This document shows, in pieces, positions 22,304-33,540 of a stretch of DNA of 64,000 bases. The stretch covers positions 47,950,001 through 48,014,000 of the forward strand of contig NC_057835.1 in the NCBI RefSeq assembly GCF_910594005.1. Direction: 5' to 3'. Each line of letters begins with the position of its first letter. Within the stretch, counting starts at the first letter, position 1. The stretch is from Cervus elaphus (taxonomy: Eukaryota > Chordata > Mammalia > Artiodactyla > Cervidae). Below the pieces are notes generated by a model. That model did not search any database, was not told the origin of the DNA, and worked only from the letters and a program-made list of their open reading frames with translations. Both the position numbers and the translations under genes were made by a program.

Positions 22304-23298
22304 GATGTTTAGTAGTAAAACTATCTCTATAAATGAAATAATTTGTTTTGGGGCATGTTCCACTTTACTGCACCCATTCCACACCTTATTACTGCAACTA
22401 CATCCACATTGCTTCAGCAAATTGGGTGCTATCAAGTGATTTATCAGTCAATTTATTAAAGTGGCAAGGCTCTAAGTCGGCTAACAGGGCAGTTCTTCAC
22501 CCTCTCCCATCTGACTGGCTGGAGCAGGACAAGATAAAAAAAAAAGCAACTTAGATGAGTGTCTCGGCAATACTGATATTGATGCTATAGATTCTTTGAA
22601 TTTCATGTAGACTGACCCTTTTCCCCAATAGAGTAGACCCCTGTCTTGGTTGCTCCACTGCTAGAGTTGTCTAGTCCCCACAGCTCCCATACTTTGTGCT
22701 TTGTTGGCAGTGTGCAGTCAATTTAGTTATTAATTTTCAGCGCCCTCATCTGGATATCTTCCCTGGCATGTGCAGGCCATAGGAACAGAGGATAACTTCT
22801 GCCCTTTTCCTGCCTGGAGGTGGCATGCCACTCCATCACTACTCCTGCTGCTCACTCCCGTCTCAGCCTCAGCAAAGACAACCGACTGCAGCTCAGCAAA
22901 CTCCAGCAGGAAAAAAGAGAGAGAGAGAGAGAGAGAGAATGGTGTCCTACTCTTCAAAACTTCTTGGCAAGACCTGCCAAAGAAATGCAGCAAGCCCCTT
23001 TTAATTTCCACTGGGGCAGGGAAAAAAAAGAAAAGAGAAAGCAAAAGAAACCTCTGTCCCTCTGGGCTAAAGTCACATTAGGAATGATATCCTTTTGATT
23101 TTACCTTCTCAGGGTCTGCATTTTTATTCTTGACGGTGAGCATCTGCTAAAGCAATGATTACCTTTATGGAAAAGGGTAACAGGCAACACAGAGAAAGGT
23201 TTAACAGGTCACATGGGAAAGGCATAGGGATGCTTTCCATCAATATTTCACATATTGTCAGCCTCTTAATTAACATTCATCAGATCTTTCTCTTTGTT
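22304..23298. other. No gene seen; (GA)n at 22917-22939
   Basis: Overlapping open frames near 22730-23098 are driven by a GA-rich tract and poly-purine composition and have no domains. The remainder carries no recognisable repeat. Confidence 0.5.
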
Positions 23299-23313
23299 GA
23301 CTTTATTTTTATA

Positions 23314-23437
23314 TTTATTTGGCTGCACTGGGTCTTAGTTGCAGCATGTAGGATCTAGTTCCCTGACCAGAGATCAAACCTGACCACCTTGCTTTGGGAG
23401 CACAGTCTTAGCCATGGAACCAATAGGGAAGTCCCTT
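23314..23437 (-). mobile_element. CHR-type SINE with 15-bp TSD
   Basis: 'tggctgcactgggtcttagt', 'gcagcatgtaggatctagtt' and 'tggaaccaatagggaagtcc' are the complement of a CHR SINE. TSD 'gactttatttttata' at 23299-23313 and 'gagtttatttttata' at 23438-23452, one mismatch. Confidence 0.9.
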
Positions 23438-23452
23438 GAGTTTATTTTTATA

Positions 23453-23797
23453 CTATAATATTTTGAGTTTTAAGATAACCTGTGAGAGATAGAGGGCCAT
23501 GTAGAAAAATCGGATGTTAGGGGTCAGGCAGACCAAACTGTCTTTAACTAGTTGTATAAATAAAAGCAGGTTAGTCTGTTTCACAGATGGTTTGTTCCCT
23601 GTTTTACTGAATAATAAAAAAAAAGTACCTCCTTAGGTTAGAAAAATTCAATTAAGTTATTGCAAGCACTAAATCTGTAAGTACTTAATAGTTTCAATAT
23701 TTTTTTATTTTAAGCATTCATTTCAAATATTGATTAATAATTTTAATAGTCTATTCAGTTGATCATTTTAAAACTTTCACTCTAAATTATCAATTCT
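23453..23797. other. No gene seen; AT-rich
   Basis: AT-rich DNA between a CHR SINE and BovB, with no recognisable repeat. Confidence 0.45.
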
Positions 23798-23810
23798 AAT
23801 CTATATGTTT

Positions 23811-25794
23811 CAGTTCAGTTCAGTTCAGTCGCTCAGTCGTCTCCAACTCTTTGCGACCTCATGGACTATAGCACACCTGGCTTCCCCACCCATCATCAAC
23901 TCCCGGAGCTTACCCAAACTCATGTCATCGCGTTGGTGATGCCATTCAACAATCTCATCCTCTGTCAGCTCCTTATTCTCCTGCCTTCAATCTTTCCCAG
24001 CATCAGGGTCTTTTCAAATGAGTCAGTTATTTGCATCAGGTGGCCAAAGTATTGGAGTTTCAGCTTCAGCACCAGTCCTCCCAATGAATATTCAGGACTA
24101 ATTTCCTTTAGGATGGACTGGTTGGATCTCCTTGCAGCCCAAGGGACTCTCAAGAGTCTTCTCCAACACCACAGTTCAAAAGCATCAATAGTCCAACTCT
24201 CACATCCATACATGACTACTGGAAAAACCATAGCTTTGACTAGACAGACCGTTGCTGGCAAAGTAATATCTCTGCTTTTTAATATGCTGTCTAGGTTGGT
24301 CATAGTTTTTCTTCCAAGGAGCAAGCATCTTTTAATTTCATGGCTACAGTCACCATCTGCAGTGATTTTTGAGCCCCCAAAATAAAGTCTCTCACTGTTT
24401 CCATTGTTTCCCCATGTATTTGCCATGAAGTGATGGGACCAGATGCCATGATCTTAGTTTTCTGAATGTTGAGTTTTAAGCCAACTTTTTCACTTTCCTC
24501 TTTCACTTTCATCAAGAGGCTCTTTAGTTCTTCTTCACTTTCTGCCATAAGGGTGGTATTATCTGCATATCTGAGGTTATTGATATTTCTCCCAGCAATC
24601 TTGATTCCAGCTTGTGCTTCATCCAGCCCAGCATTTCTCATTGCACTCTGCATATAAGTTAAATAAGCAGGGTGACAATACACAGCCTTGACATTCTCCT
24701 TTCCCAGTTTGGAACCAGTCTGTTGTTTCATGTCCAGTTCTAACTGTTGCTTCTTGACCTGCTTACAGATTTCTCAGGAGGCAGGTCAGGTGGCCTGATA
24801 TTCCTAGCTCTTTAATAATTTTCAAGTTTGTTGTGATCCACAGAGTCAAAGGCTTTGGCATAGTCAATAAAGCAGAAGTAGATGTTTTTCTGAAACTCTT
24901 TTGCTTTTTTGATGATCCAACAGATGTTGGCAATTTGATCTCTGGTTCCTCTGCCTTTTCTAAATCCAGTTTGAACATCTGGAAGTTCACGGTTCACGTA
25001 CTGTTGAAGCCTGGCTTGGAGAATTTTGAGCATTACTTTGCTAGCCTGTGAAATGAGTACAATTGTGTGGCAGTTTGAACATTCTTTGGCATTGCCTTTC
25101 TTTGGGATTGGAATGAAAACTGACCTTTTCCAGTCTTGTGGCCACTGCTGAGTTTTCCAGATTTGCTGGCATATTGAGTGCAGCACTTTAACAGCATCAT
25201 CTTTCAGGATTTGAAATAGCTCAACTGGAATTCTATCACCTCCACTAGCTTTGTTCATAGTGATGCTTCCTAAGGCCCACTTGACTTTGCACTCCAGGAT
25301 GTCTGGCTCCAGTCCAGTGGTCACACCATTGTGGTAATCTGGGTCATGAAGATCTTTTTTGTACAGTTCTTCTGTGTATTTTTGCCACCTCTTCTGCTTC
25401 TGTTAGGTCCCTACCATTCCTGTCCTTTATTGTGCCCATCATTGCATGAAATGTTCCTTTGGTATCTCTAATTTTCTTGAAGAGATCTCTAGTCTTTCCC
25501 ATTCTATTGCTTTCCTCTATTTCTTTGCATTGATCACTGAGGAAGACTTTCTTATCTCTCCTTGCTATTCTTTGGAACTCTGCATTCAAACTGGTATATC
25601 TTTCCTTTTCTCCTTTGCCTTTTGCATCTTTTCTTTTCTCAGCTATTTGTAAAGCCTCGTCAGCAACCATTTTGCCTTTTTGCATTTCTTTTTCTTTGGG
25701 ATGGTCTTGATCCCTGCCGCCTGTATAATGTCACAAACCTCTGTCCATAGTTCTTCAGGCACACTGTCTAAATAAAGACAGAGTATTTTTAATC
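23811..25794 (-). mobile_element. BovB (RTE) LINE, 5'-truncated, ~2 kb
   Basis: The left end is the BovB 3' tail '(cagtt)n' followed by 'cagtcgctcagtcgtctcc'. Reading leftwards on the minus strand, the body encodes reverse transcriptase. TSD 'aatctatatgttt' at 23798-23810 and 'aatctataggttt' at 25795-25807, one mismatch. Recognisable BovB ends at about 25768. The last ~26 bp before the TSD do not fit BovB and include a small inverted repeat, 'ctgtct..agacag'. The endonuclease domain is missing. Confidence 0.93.
23965..25685 (-). pseudogene. BovB reverse-transcriptase ORF remnant, inactive
   Basis: In an active element this protein would copy element RNA into DNA at nicked target sites. Open pieces on the minus strand run from an N-terminal linker (25344-25685, 'MGKTRDLFKKIRDTKG') through fingers/palm (24812-25324, 'RSVFIPIPKKGNAKECSN', 'FIDYAKAFDSVDHNKL') to the palm and C-terminal region (24300-24731 and 23965-24426, 'DAFELWCWRRLLRVPW'). 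They lie in more than one frame, so frameshifts separate them. The YXDD box reads YADN: the second catalytic aspartate is Asn. With the 5' truncation, it is dead on three counts. Confidence 0.9.
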
Positions 25795-25849
25795 AATCTA
25801 TAGGTTTATTGAACACTAAAATGTCATTGTCCACATGCCAGCAATGTTG

Positions 25850-26089
25850 TGGGAAAACTGTCAGTCTCATACAAAACTCACTGAAGGGAATTTGTCAGAA
25901 AGAAGTAAAATCCTTAAATTATGTACTTTGACCTAATAGTTGCACTTCTAAAAATGCATCCCATGAAAATAACTGGATGTGTGCAAAGTTATATGTACAA
26001 ATACTTTTTATCATAGCATTTATACATCTAATTATCTGGACAAACAGGGAATTGATTCAATGATTGTATACACATACAGAGAATGCTGG
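25850..26089 (+). mobile_element. Old L1M fragment
   Basis: 'gcacttctaaaaatgcatcc', 'gtgtgcaaagttatatgtac' and 'tttatcatagcatttata' follow the ORF2-end 'noise' region of ancient L1M elements. Confidence 0.55.
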
Positions 26090-26168
26090 GACTTCCCTAG
26101 TGGCTCAGCTGTAAAGAATCCGACTGCAATGCAGGAGACGTGGGTCTGATCTCTGAGTTGGGAAGTCC
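26090..26168 (+). mobile_element. tRNA-like SINE head fragment
   Basis: 'gggacttccctagtggctca' and 'aagaatccgactgcaatgc' with 'gtctgatctctgagttggg' (decayed B box). No Bov-A body follows, so this is the head alone. Confidence 0.85.
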
Positions 26169-26673
26169 ATTACTTTAATATATTTACAGGAAGGATGGTG
26201 TTTTCTCCACGCTTGCAGATCAACTGCTGCTTCAGTTGTTTAAACACCATTCAATCAGGCAAGCAGCAGGATTCTGAGTTATAAGGTAGGACCAGAGATC
26301 CCATGGTTTTGTATCCATAGTCACACCTACTTTCCCATACAGCTGGTCCCTTGGTCTGAGCAATCTCAGTCACTGCATGGAAGACCCCCAGGGTGTTGGG
26401 AGTGAGGATAACCACATGAACAGGGCATCGGTTGTTAGCAGCCAGCACTCACAGCAGCAGGAGGATAGGTGCAATGATCCAATAAAAGAGCTCTGGGCAG
26501 GAAACCAAAATGTTTAGTATGGCATGTACGACTTCTATAACCAGAAAAATAGAAATAAAGCTAAAGAAAGCTTTTATATTCAGCTATGTGTTTTAAAATG
26601 CTGCACTTAGCTACAATTTAAATCCAAGTATTACACGCATTTACATTCTCCTCTTTCACAGGAAGGAATCAAT
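26169..26673. other. Repeat-poor stretch with a minus-strand open frame
   Basis: Minus-strand frame 26448-26251 (65 codons; a GTG, not ATG, begins it) contains 'VHVVILTPNTLGVFHAVTEI'. After one stop the same frame continues for about 20 codons ('MVFKQLKQQLICKRGENTIL'). I do not recognise the protein. It might be a decayed pseudogene or chance. Confidence 0.25.
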
Positions 26674-26896
26674 GCATGCGTGCCAAGTCGCTCGAGGCAT
26701 GTCTTTGAGACCCTATGGACCGTAGCCTCCCAGGCTCCTCTGACCATGGAATTTTCTAGGCAAGAATACAGGAACAGGCTGTCTTTTCCTCCTCCAGGGG
26801 AACTTCCTGACCCAGGGATCAAACCTGTGTCTCTTATGTCTCCTGCATTGGCAGGTGGGTTCTTTACGATTAATGGTACCTGAGAAACCCAAGGGC
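26674..26896 (-). mobile_element. Bov-tA SINE
   Basis: 'gaccctatggaccgtagcct', 'aggcaagaatacaggaac', 'gacccagggatcaaacctg' (B-box complement) and 'tcctgcattggcaggtggg' give the full reverse structure. A short repeat 'atcaat' flanks it (26668-26673, 26897-26902). Confidence 0.9.
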
Positions 26897-26902
26897 ATCA
26901 AT

Positions 26903-28175
26903 AGGTAGCATCTAAATTTGATAAATCAAGAAGTAGAATTATAACATATTATTTTTAAAAATTGAAATTAGATCTTAAACATAAACACTCAGATTAGTAG
27001 CGGAAAACACAATTTCACACAGTTAAGTGAAATAAAAAGACAGACATCATAAAAGTTGACAGTATTTTTCGTTATGGAAGTTTAACAACACAGAGATTTC
27101 AAGAAGAACATTACAGATACAGAAAAACTTCAAGTTTAATGCTTAAAGTCCATACTTCAATCAGCAAGATAAACATTTTTTGTGCTTCATCTGTGTCTCT
27201 TATTGAGATTGCCTCTAAAAAATATGAAATACCTGTTTGAAATAAGAATGAATTAACAGGTATGTCCTCAAAGAAGACTCTAATCTATTGGGAATGCCAG
27301 AGGAATACTATTCTGTGCTAGAAGGGAGAGAAATTCATACTTATTCCCTCCAGTCCTGCTTTGTTTTTCCTGCTCCTTTATCACATTACTGAAGAAAACT
27401 AAGAGTAAATTTTAAAAGGCCTTGATTAGAGATGAAGGAGATGATTAAGTTGGCATTGTAAATTTTAAAAGCTGCAATGAATCATGAATCACAGAGCCCC
27501 TTTTTCATCCTGTATTGGTTCATATATTCATCTGACCAAAGTTAATTGATCATCTCTTACGTGGCCAGGACTAAAATGCACAATACAGCAATATCTCCAA
27601 ACAAAACAGATATTACTAGAGTTAAGGGGTCTGAGGCAGGAGTGTGGTTGGGTTGGTTTATGGCTGCACCCCAAGGGAAGCATGTTGGAATATTTTTAAT
27701 TTGTTGGTGTCCCTTGCTCATCTGTATAAATCAGTACTGAGGATGCATCCCCAGATGATACTGGTAACATGAAAAGATTTCTGTTTCCAACTCCCGTGGT
27801 CTTAATAGGCTGGTTAAATTCCTGAGGGTTTAAGCTGAAAGAAACTCAGGACTAAATGTGTTTGTTTCTGTGCATCAGATAAAATAGCTGTTTCTCCCAG
27901 TCTTGACAGACTGGTTCTGCGTAGATGAACCTCTTCAATCGGCCCAGCCAAGCTCCTGATTGTCTCTCAAACCTCTGTGAATGTCCAAGCTGTCTTTGTT
28001 TTTTTTTTTTTAGTGACTCCCAGTAGTTGAGAGTATGACAAGACTCTTTAGTATCCCAAGGAGAGGATCCCATTCTGCCCCAGATGCAGGCTGATGGGAA
28101 GCCAGACTCTCAAGCAGCAGCTGGGAAAGCATGGATGGAGTCATGCCCCTTCCAGAGAGAAAATGGGAGATACTT
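26903..28175. other. No gene seen
   Basis: About 1.3 kb of AT-rich DNA without a recognisable repeat. A T12 run lies near 27999-28011. Open frames are short and without domains. Confidence 0.45.
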
Positions 28176-28186
28176 TGCTTCTTGGA

Positions 28187-28400
28187 GGGCTTCCCTGGTG
28201 ATGCTAGTGGTAAAGAACATGCCTCCCAACACAGGAGATGAAGGAGAGGTGGGTTGGAATCCTGGAGGAGGGCGTGGCAACCCACTCCAGTATTCCTGCC
28301 TGGAGAATCCCATGGCCAGAGGAGCCTGGCAGACTACAGTCCATAGGGTCGCAAAGAGTCGGACACGACTGAAGTGATTTAGCATACACGCACATGCATG
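28187..28400 (+). mobile_element. Bov-tA SINE with 11-bp TSD
   Basis: 'gggcttccctggtgatgcta' head, 'cccactccagtattcctgcc' body and 'cggacacgactgaagtgatt' end. TSD 'tgcttcttgga' is perfect at 28176-28186 and 28401-28411. Confidence 0.96.
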
Positions 28401-28435
28401 TGCTTCTTGGAATACCACCATAGATGCAGGTTTTT

Positions 28436-29005
28436 AATTTAGTTTTGTTTTATTTTTTGACTTAGCACATTCATTTTTACTGAGATATAATTCACTTAAC
28501 AAAAATTTACCATTTAAAAATGTACACTTGAGTAGTTTTTATTGTGCAACTGTCACTTCTAATTCTAGAACATTTCTATCACCCCCCACAAAGAAACCCC
28601 ATTCCTTGTAACAGGACAACATCCCTCCTTTCTCTAGCATCTAGCAACCATTAATCTACCTTTTGTCCAGGGATTTGTCCACTCTGGACATTTTGTACAA
28701 ATGTAAGTGAACACTAATGACCTTCTACATCTGACTTAGAATAATATTTTTTAGGTTCATCCATACTGTAGCATGTATCTACTTGGTTCATTTTAAGGTT
28801 AAATCATATTTTACTGTATGTATATATCACATTTGGTTTATCTGCTCAGACCCTGATGTAAATTTATGTTATCTTCACTTCTGAGGTAGCAAGCATAATG
28901 CTGCTATAACATTTTTGTACAGGTTTTGTTTAAACACATGCTTTCAATTCTCTTGGAGATATATATATGGAATTTCTGGGTCATATACTTATTCCTGTTT
29001 AAATT
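28436..29005 (-). mobile_element. Old L1M 3' region
   Basis: 'tactgagatataattcactt' near 28479, 'gcaaccattaatctacctt' near 28645, 'ggttcatccatactgtagca' near 28754 and 'ttggagatatatatatggaa' near 28952 are the complement of ancient L1M 3' sequence. Confidence 0.75.
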
Positions 29006-29129
29006 TTTAGGAACTCACATTCAATTTTAAGTCAATTAAATAATCATCATTCAGCACTATTTGTCCACTTTCATTCATCATCTACAACCCTTGTGCCAAA
29101 GAGAATCTGCGATGGCTCACAGTGAAAAG

Positions 29130-29343
29130 GAGCTTCCCAGGCGGCTCAGTGGTAAAGAATCGGCCTGCCAACGCAGAAGCCGTGGGTTTGATTCCTGAGT
29201 CAGGAAGATTCCCTGGAGGAGGAAATGGCAACCCACTCTAGTATGTTTGCCTGGGAAATCCATGAACGGAGGATCCTCGCGGGCTACAGTTCATAGGGTT
29301 ACAAAGAGTGGGACATGACTGAGCGACTGAGCAGGAACACGCC
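29130..29343 (+). mobile_element. Bov-tA SINE, first of a pair
   Basis: 'agcttcccaggcggctcagt' (A-box-like TGGCTCAGTGG variant), 'gggtttgattcctgagtcag' (B box), body and 'gactgagcgactgagcagg' end. Flanked by 'agtgaaaag' at 29121-29129 and 29345-29353; the second copy is shared with the next SINE. Confidence 0.95.
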
Positions 29344-29353
29344 TAGTGAAAAG

Positions 29354-29562
29354 AGGGCTTCCCTGGTGGCAAGGTGGTAAAGAATCTGCCTGCCGGTGCA
29401 GGTTCGGTCCCTGAGATGGGACGATCCCCTGGAGAAGGAAATGGCAATCCACTCCAGTATTCTTGCCTGGAAAATTCCACGGACAGAGGAGCCTGGCATG
29501 TTACAATCCATGGGGTCGCAAAGAGCCAGACATGACTTAGAGACTAAACCATAACAACAATG
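29354..29562 (+). mobile_element. Bov-tA SINE, second of a pair
   Basis: 'agggcttccctggtggcaag', 'ggttcggtccctgagatggg', 'ccactccagtattcttgcct' and the end 'gactaaaccataacaacaa'. Flanked by 'tagtgaaaag' at 29344-29353 and 29563-29572. Confidence 0.95.
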
Positions 29563-29572
29563 TAGTGAAAAG

Positions 29573-30197
29573 AAGTACAGTATAATAGTTATTTTAAAAA
29601 ATTAATACAGTAAAAAAAGCACAAAATATGTAGTATACACTTAAGTGATTCTTAATCTTTTGAATCTATGTGCCCCTTGGAGAAGTGTATAAAAGCCATG
29701 AACCTAGTTTAAGAGATTATGGCATTCAAGGAGGGAAGACCCTTATATATTGAACGTGGGATAAGGTGGGTTCAGTAATTGTGTGTTCTATTTGGCTTGG
29801 AAGTTTCCAGGAGCCAAAACTACTCCTGCTATGCAAAGGAGACCCTGGTCTTTCCAACTCATTTCACAACTATACCCAATAATTACTTTAGACTACACTG
29901 TAATAGAGCAGAAAACAGACTATAACAGCATAACTTAAAACTGGTTCCAGGAAATCTCTACTCTTAAAAGCCCATGGGCACAATCCAGTCTTAGAGACAT
30001 AAAGATTATCTGGAACAGTTCCCTGCCCAGTGCCAGCCTGCCTCTGTATCACAAACACTAGGTCTACTTACCCTGCAAATTAATTGGGGAAGTTTTTTCA
30101 TTGTAAATCCCTTTTTGCTTCCTATTCCTCATCTCCTGAGGGATTTGAAGAAAAACTGTAGATTATCTCATTTCATATGAACTTCTTATTCCTTCCA
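29573..30197. other. No gene seen
   Basis: No exon, RNA gene or repeat family recognised between two Bov-tA loci. Confidence 0.45.
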
Positions 30198-30205
30198 CCC
30201 ATGTA

Positions 30206-30420
30206 TGGTGGTGGTGGTTTAGTTGCTAAGTCATGTAGGACTCTTGGCAACCCCATGGACTGCAGCCTGCCATGCTCCTCTCTCCATGGTATTTCTCAGG
30301 CAAGAAATAGATGAGATGGGTTGCCATTTCCTTCTCCAGGGGATCTTCCTGACCTAGGGATCGAACCCAAGTCTCCTGCATTGGCAGGTAGATTCTTTAC
30401 CACTGAGCCACCAGTGAAGC
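30206..30420 (-). mobile_element. Bov-tA SINE with (GGT)n end and TSD
   Basis: A 'ggtggtggtggtttagttgc' left end (complement of an ACC tail), 'ggcaaccccatggactgc', 'gatcgaacccaagtctcc' and 'gagccaccagtgaagcc'. TSD 'cccatgta' at 30198-30205 and 30421-30428. Confidence 0.95.
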
Positions 30421-30484
30421 CCCATGTAGGTCTTCTTTTTATAACACTGTATTAGTCTGCCTTTTATTCAAGGATAACTTTTAA

Positions 30485-30610
30485 TGCTGATTTGTATCTT
30501 TTCACCAGACCCTGAGCACCAGTATTCATTCTGCTCCCTTCTCTGTTCCTAGAACAGTGCTTTGTACAGGTAACTTCTCAATAGACAGTTGTTGCAATGA
30601 AATGAATCAT
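30485..30610 (+). mobile_element. L2 3' end fragment
   Basis: 'accagaccctgagcaccagt', 'tgttcctagaacagtgcttt' and 'gttgcaatgaaatgaatca' follow the 3' end of LINE2. Confidence 0.5.
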
Positions 30611-31841
30611 CTCAGGTCTTGACCCAAAGAGCTGATACTTTTTAAATTTATTTCATGAGCATTCTTTCGTCTTGCTATAGTGAGAAACTTCTGCTTCCAT
30701 ATCCAATGCTCACTTCTTTTCTAAAGTCAATAACTCTCTGTAAATTTCAGCATCAAATCACATGTACAGCAGAAAGACTATTCAAGACATAGGGCACCTT
30801 GTCTGCTTGCTATAAAATAACCCAGATCACAAGTTCCTGTCTAGTATTGTTTTACTACTTCCCTGAAGGAAGTTACACATTCAGGCTTTCTCTGAACACT
30901 GGTACAGAATTGCCCAAGATTCATGAGAGTTTGTATTATGGAAATAGTCTATCCTCATTTGTCTAAGATTATATATTGCTAACATCTGAGTCTATAAATC
31001 ATAGATGGTCTTAAAGAGGGATCCTAACTCTTAATGTATGTTTTACTACATTCTAAGTCTAAACAGAGGAGTCACATAAACTATATTTGCCATTAACCTT
31101 AGTGGTCAGTGACCTCATCTCGCAAGGTCCCCAAACCATTAATCATTATATCCCACCACTGCTACCCTCCTTACTTCCAAATGTTTTGGATGTTACCATA
31201 TTTTGTTTTCAGGCCCTCTAACATTGGAGGGCGTAAGGTCCTCTATAAAAGTATTCAGTACATCATTAATCTGAATGTCTTGATACTTGTCATAAGGGAC
31301 AAAACAATTTTTGTTTTTTGCAATTTCAGCCTGTTAATCTTACCTAGAGGCCTTTGTCCCAGCCTACATCATTTTTCTTGCATATCAACCTTTATAGGGG
31401 TTTTTGTTTTGTTAGAACTTGTGTAGTCCTTCCTCATAAATCATCTACTTAGGCCCATAATCATTTAATTTTCCTCTTCAGTTAACTCTCTCTGGGTAGT
31501 ACAAATCAGATTATTACATTATGTATTTGCATAAGTTTTCCAAAGTGCATCAAAGAATTTCTCACAAACACATTCCCATTAACCATTCTCACAGTTCCAG
31601 ATAGAAGATAAGAAGGAAAACAGATATGTTTAGGCATAGAGGAAACTTAGTCATGGAGCATTTCAGTAAGGAGTGGGTTTGAACCTAAACATTACACTAT
31701 ACAAACCAGATTTGTCAAACTTTACAGGATCAGAGCCACTAGACATGTTTCTGGGAAAAGAGGACATGCTCTTATCCATTCTGCTAGTCTTGAGAATATA
31801 GAGTCTCCATGTGATTTCATAGGACAGCCTTGGGTTTCGTC
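30611..31841. other. No gene seen
   Basis: The open frame 31109-31426 (105 codons) has no recognisable domain. Near 31560-31700 a weak MIR-like stretch is possible but not supported well enough to call. Confidence 0.45.
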
Positions 31842-31856
31842 AGAAAGGACTTGCCA

Positions 31857-33133
31857 GGTGAAAAGACAGCCTTCAGAATGGGAGAAAATAATGGCAAACG
31901 AAGAAACAGACAAAGGATTAATCTCAAAAATATACAAGCAACTCCTGCAGCTCAATTCCAGAAAAATAAATTACCCAATCAAAAAATGGGCCAAAGATCT
32001 AAACAGACATTTCTCCAAAGAAGACATACAGATGGCTAACAAACACATGAAAAGATGCTCAACATCACTCATTATCAGAGAAATGCAAATCAAAACCACA
32101 ATGAGGTACCATTACACGCCAGTCAGGATGGCTGCTATCCAAAAGTCTACAAGCAATAAATGCTGGAGAGGGTGTGGAGAAAAGGGAACCCTCTTACACT
32201 GTTGGTGGGAATGCAAACTAGTACAGCCACTATGGAGAACAGTGTGGAGATTTCTTAAAAAACTGGAAATAGGTGTAAATCTATGGCTGATTCATATCAA
32301 TGTATGACAAAACCCACTGAAATGTTGTGAAGTAATTAGCCTCCAACTAATAAAAAAATTAAAAAAAAAAAAAACAAAAAACAAAAAAAAAAAAAAAAAA
32401 AAAAAAACTGGAAATAGGACTGCCATATGACCCAGCAATGCCCACTTCTGGGCATACACACTGAGGAAACCAGATCTGAAAGAGACACGTGCACCCCAAT
32501 GTTCATCGCAGCACTGTTTATAATAGCCAGGACATGGAAGCAACCTGATGCCCATCAGCAGATGAATGGATAAGGAAGCTATGGTACATATACACAATGG
32601 AATATTACTCACCCATTAAAAAGAATACATTTGAACCAGTTCTAATGAGATGGATGAAACTGGAGCCCATTATACAGAGTGAAGTAAGCCAGAGAGATAA
32701 AGACCAATACAGTATACTAACGCATATATATGGGATTTAAAAAGATGGTAACAATAACCCTATGTGCAAAACAGAAAAAGAGACACAGATGTATAGAACA
32801 GACTTTTGGACTTTATGGGAGAAGGTGAGGGTGGGATGATCTGAGAGAACAGCATCAAAACATGTATATTATCTAGGGTGAAACAGATCACGAGCCCAGG
32901 TTGGATGCATGAGACAAGTGCTCGGGCCTGGTGCACTGGGATGACCCAGAGGGATGGGATGGGGAGGGAGATGGGAAGGGGGTTCAGGATGGGGAGCACA
33001 TGTAAATCCATGGCTGATTCATGTCAATGTATGACAAAAACCACTATAATATTATAAAGTAATTAGCCTCCAACTAATAAAAATAAATGAAAAAATAAAT
33101 AAATAACAAAATAAAAATTAAAAAAAAAGAAAA
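31857..33133 (+). mobile_element. L1, 5'-truncated, 1.28 kb, carrying another L1 tail inside
   Basis: Includes the ORF2 C-terminal region (frame 31858-32273 with 'HCWWECKLVQPLWRTVWRFL', an L1 ORF2p hallmark), then the 3' UTR and a tail with 'tccaactaataaaaataaat'. TSD 'agaaaggacttgcca' is perfect at 31842-31856 and 33134-33148. A second L1 tail lies at 32274-32401. Because it keeps a perfect TSD it is probably fairly young. Confidence 0.96.
32274..32401 (+). mobile_element. L1 tail nested inside an L1
   Basis: Contains 'tatggctgattcatatcaat', 'gacaaaacccactgaaatg', 'tagcctccaactaataaa' and a long A-rich run. Flanked by the perfect 17-bp repeat 'aaaaaactggaaatagg' at 32257-32273 and 32402-32418. 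The host L1 sequence is continuous when the insert is removed. Confidence 0.96.
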
Positions 33134-33374
33134 AGAAAGGACTTGCCACCAAACCTCTGGTGAGCATTTCCATGACATTTGTTTGTTGCTGTTGACCCTC
33201 GCTGTTCTCATCCTTTGGCCCTCCTCCCTGCATCCGATTCTAGATCACCTTGAACAGTGTGCTCCACCTTGAAACACACAATAGAGAGGAGGTCCAAAGC
33301 CCTGGGCAATTTTACCGCTTGAACCAACTTCTTCAGGCTCTCCTCTTGCTGCTTCTTCATCTGCACAATCAAAG

Positions 33375-33505
33375 TTAGTCATCGTCCTCAGAGGACTGCT
33401 GTGAGACTGAAATCACAGAATGTGTGTAGAGTCTCTGGCACTGTGTCTAGCAGGGTACTTGCTAAGGAATACCAACTATGTTACCATTATCATTTTTGTA
33501 GCTCT
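33375..33505 (+). mobile_element. MIR fragment
   Basis: 'gactgctgtgagactgaaat', 'agagtctctggcactgtgt' and 'taccattatcatt' fit the MIR 3' half. Confidence 0.5.
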
Positions 33506-33540
33506 TTATTGAATTTGTTACAATATTGGTTCCGTTTTAT

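Noticed and set aside
22730..23098. Three overlapping ~100-codon frames on both strands
   Set aside because: They are generated by a GA/CT-rich tract; low-complexity composition and no domain.
23861..24385. 174-codon plus-strand frame
   Set aside because: Antisense shadow of the BovB RT on the minus strand.
29121..29572. Three equal short repeats with two spacers as a CRISPR-like array
   Set aside because: The repeats are 9-bp target-site duplications and the 'spacers' are 200-bp SINEs in a mammalian genome.
31109..31426. 105-codon plus-strand frame rich in hydrophobic residues
   Set aside because: AT-rich DNA gives Phe/Ile/Leu-rich chance frames; no recognisable family and no transcript signals.
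31858..32307. 149-codon open frame as a small gene
   Set aside because: It is the L1 ORF2p C-terminus, and its own last ~11 codons come from the nested L1 tail, so it is an accidental fusion.
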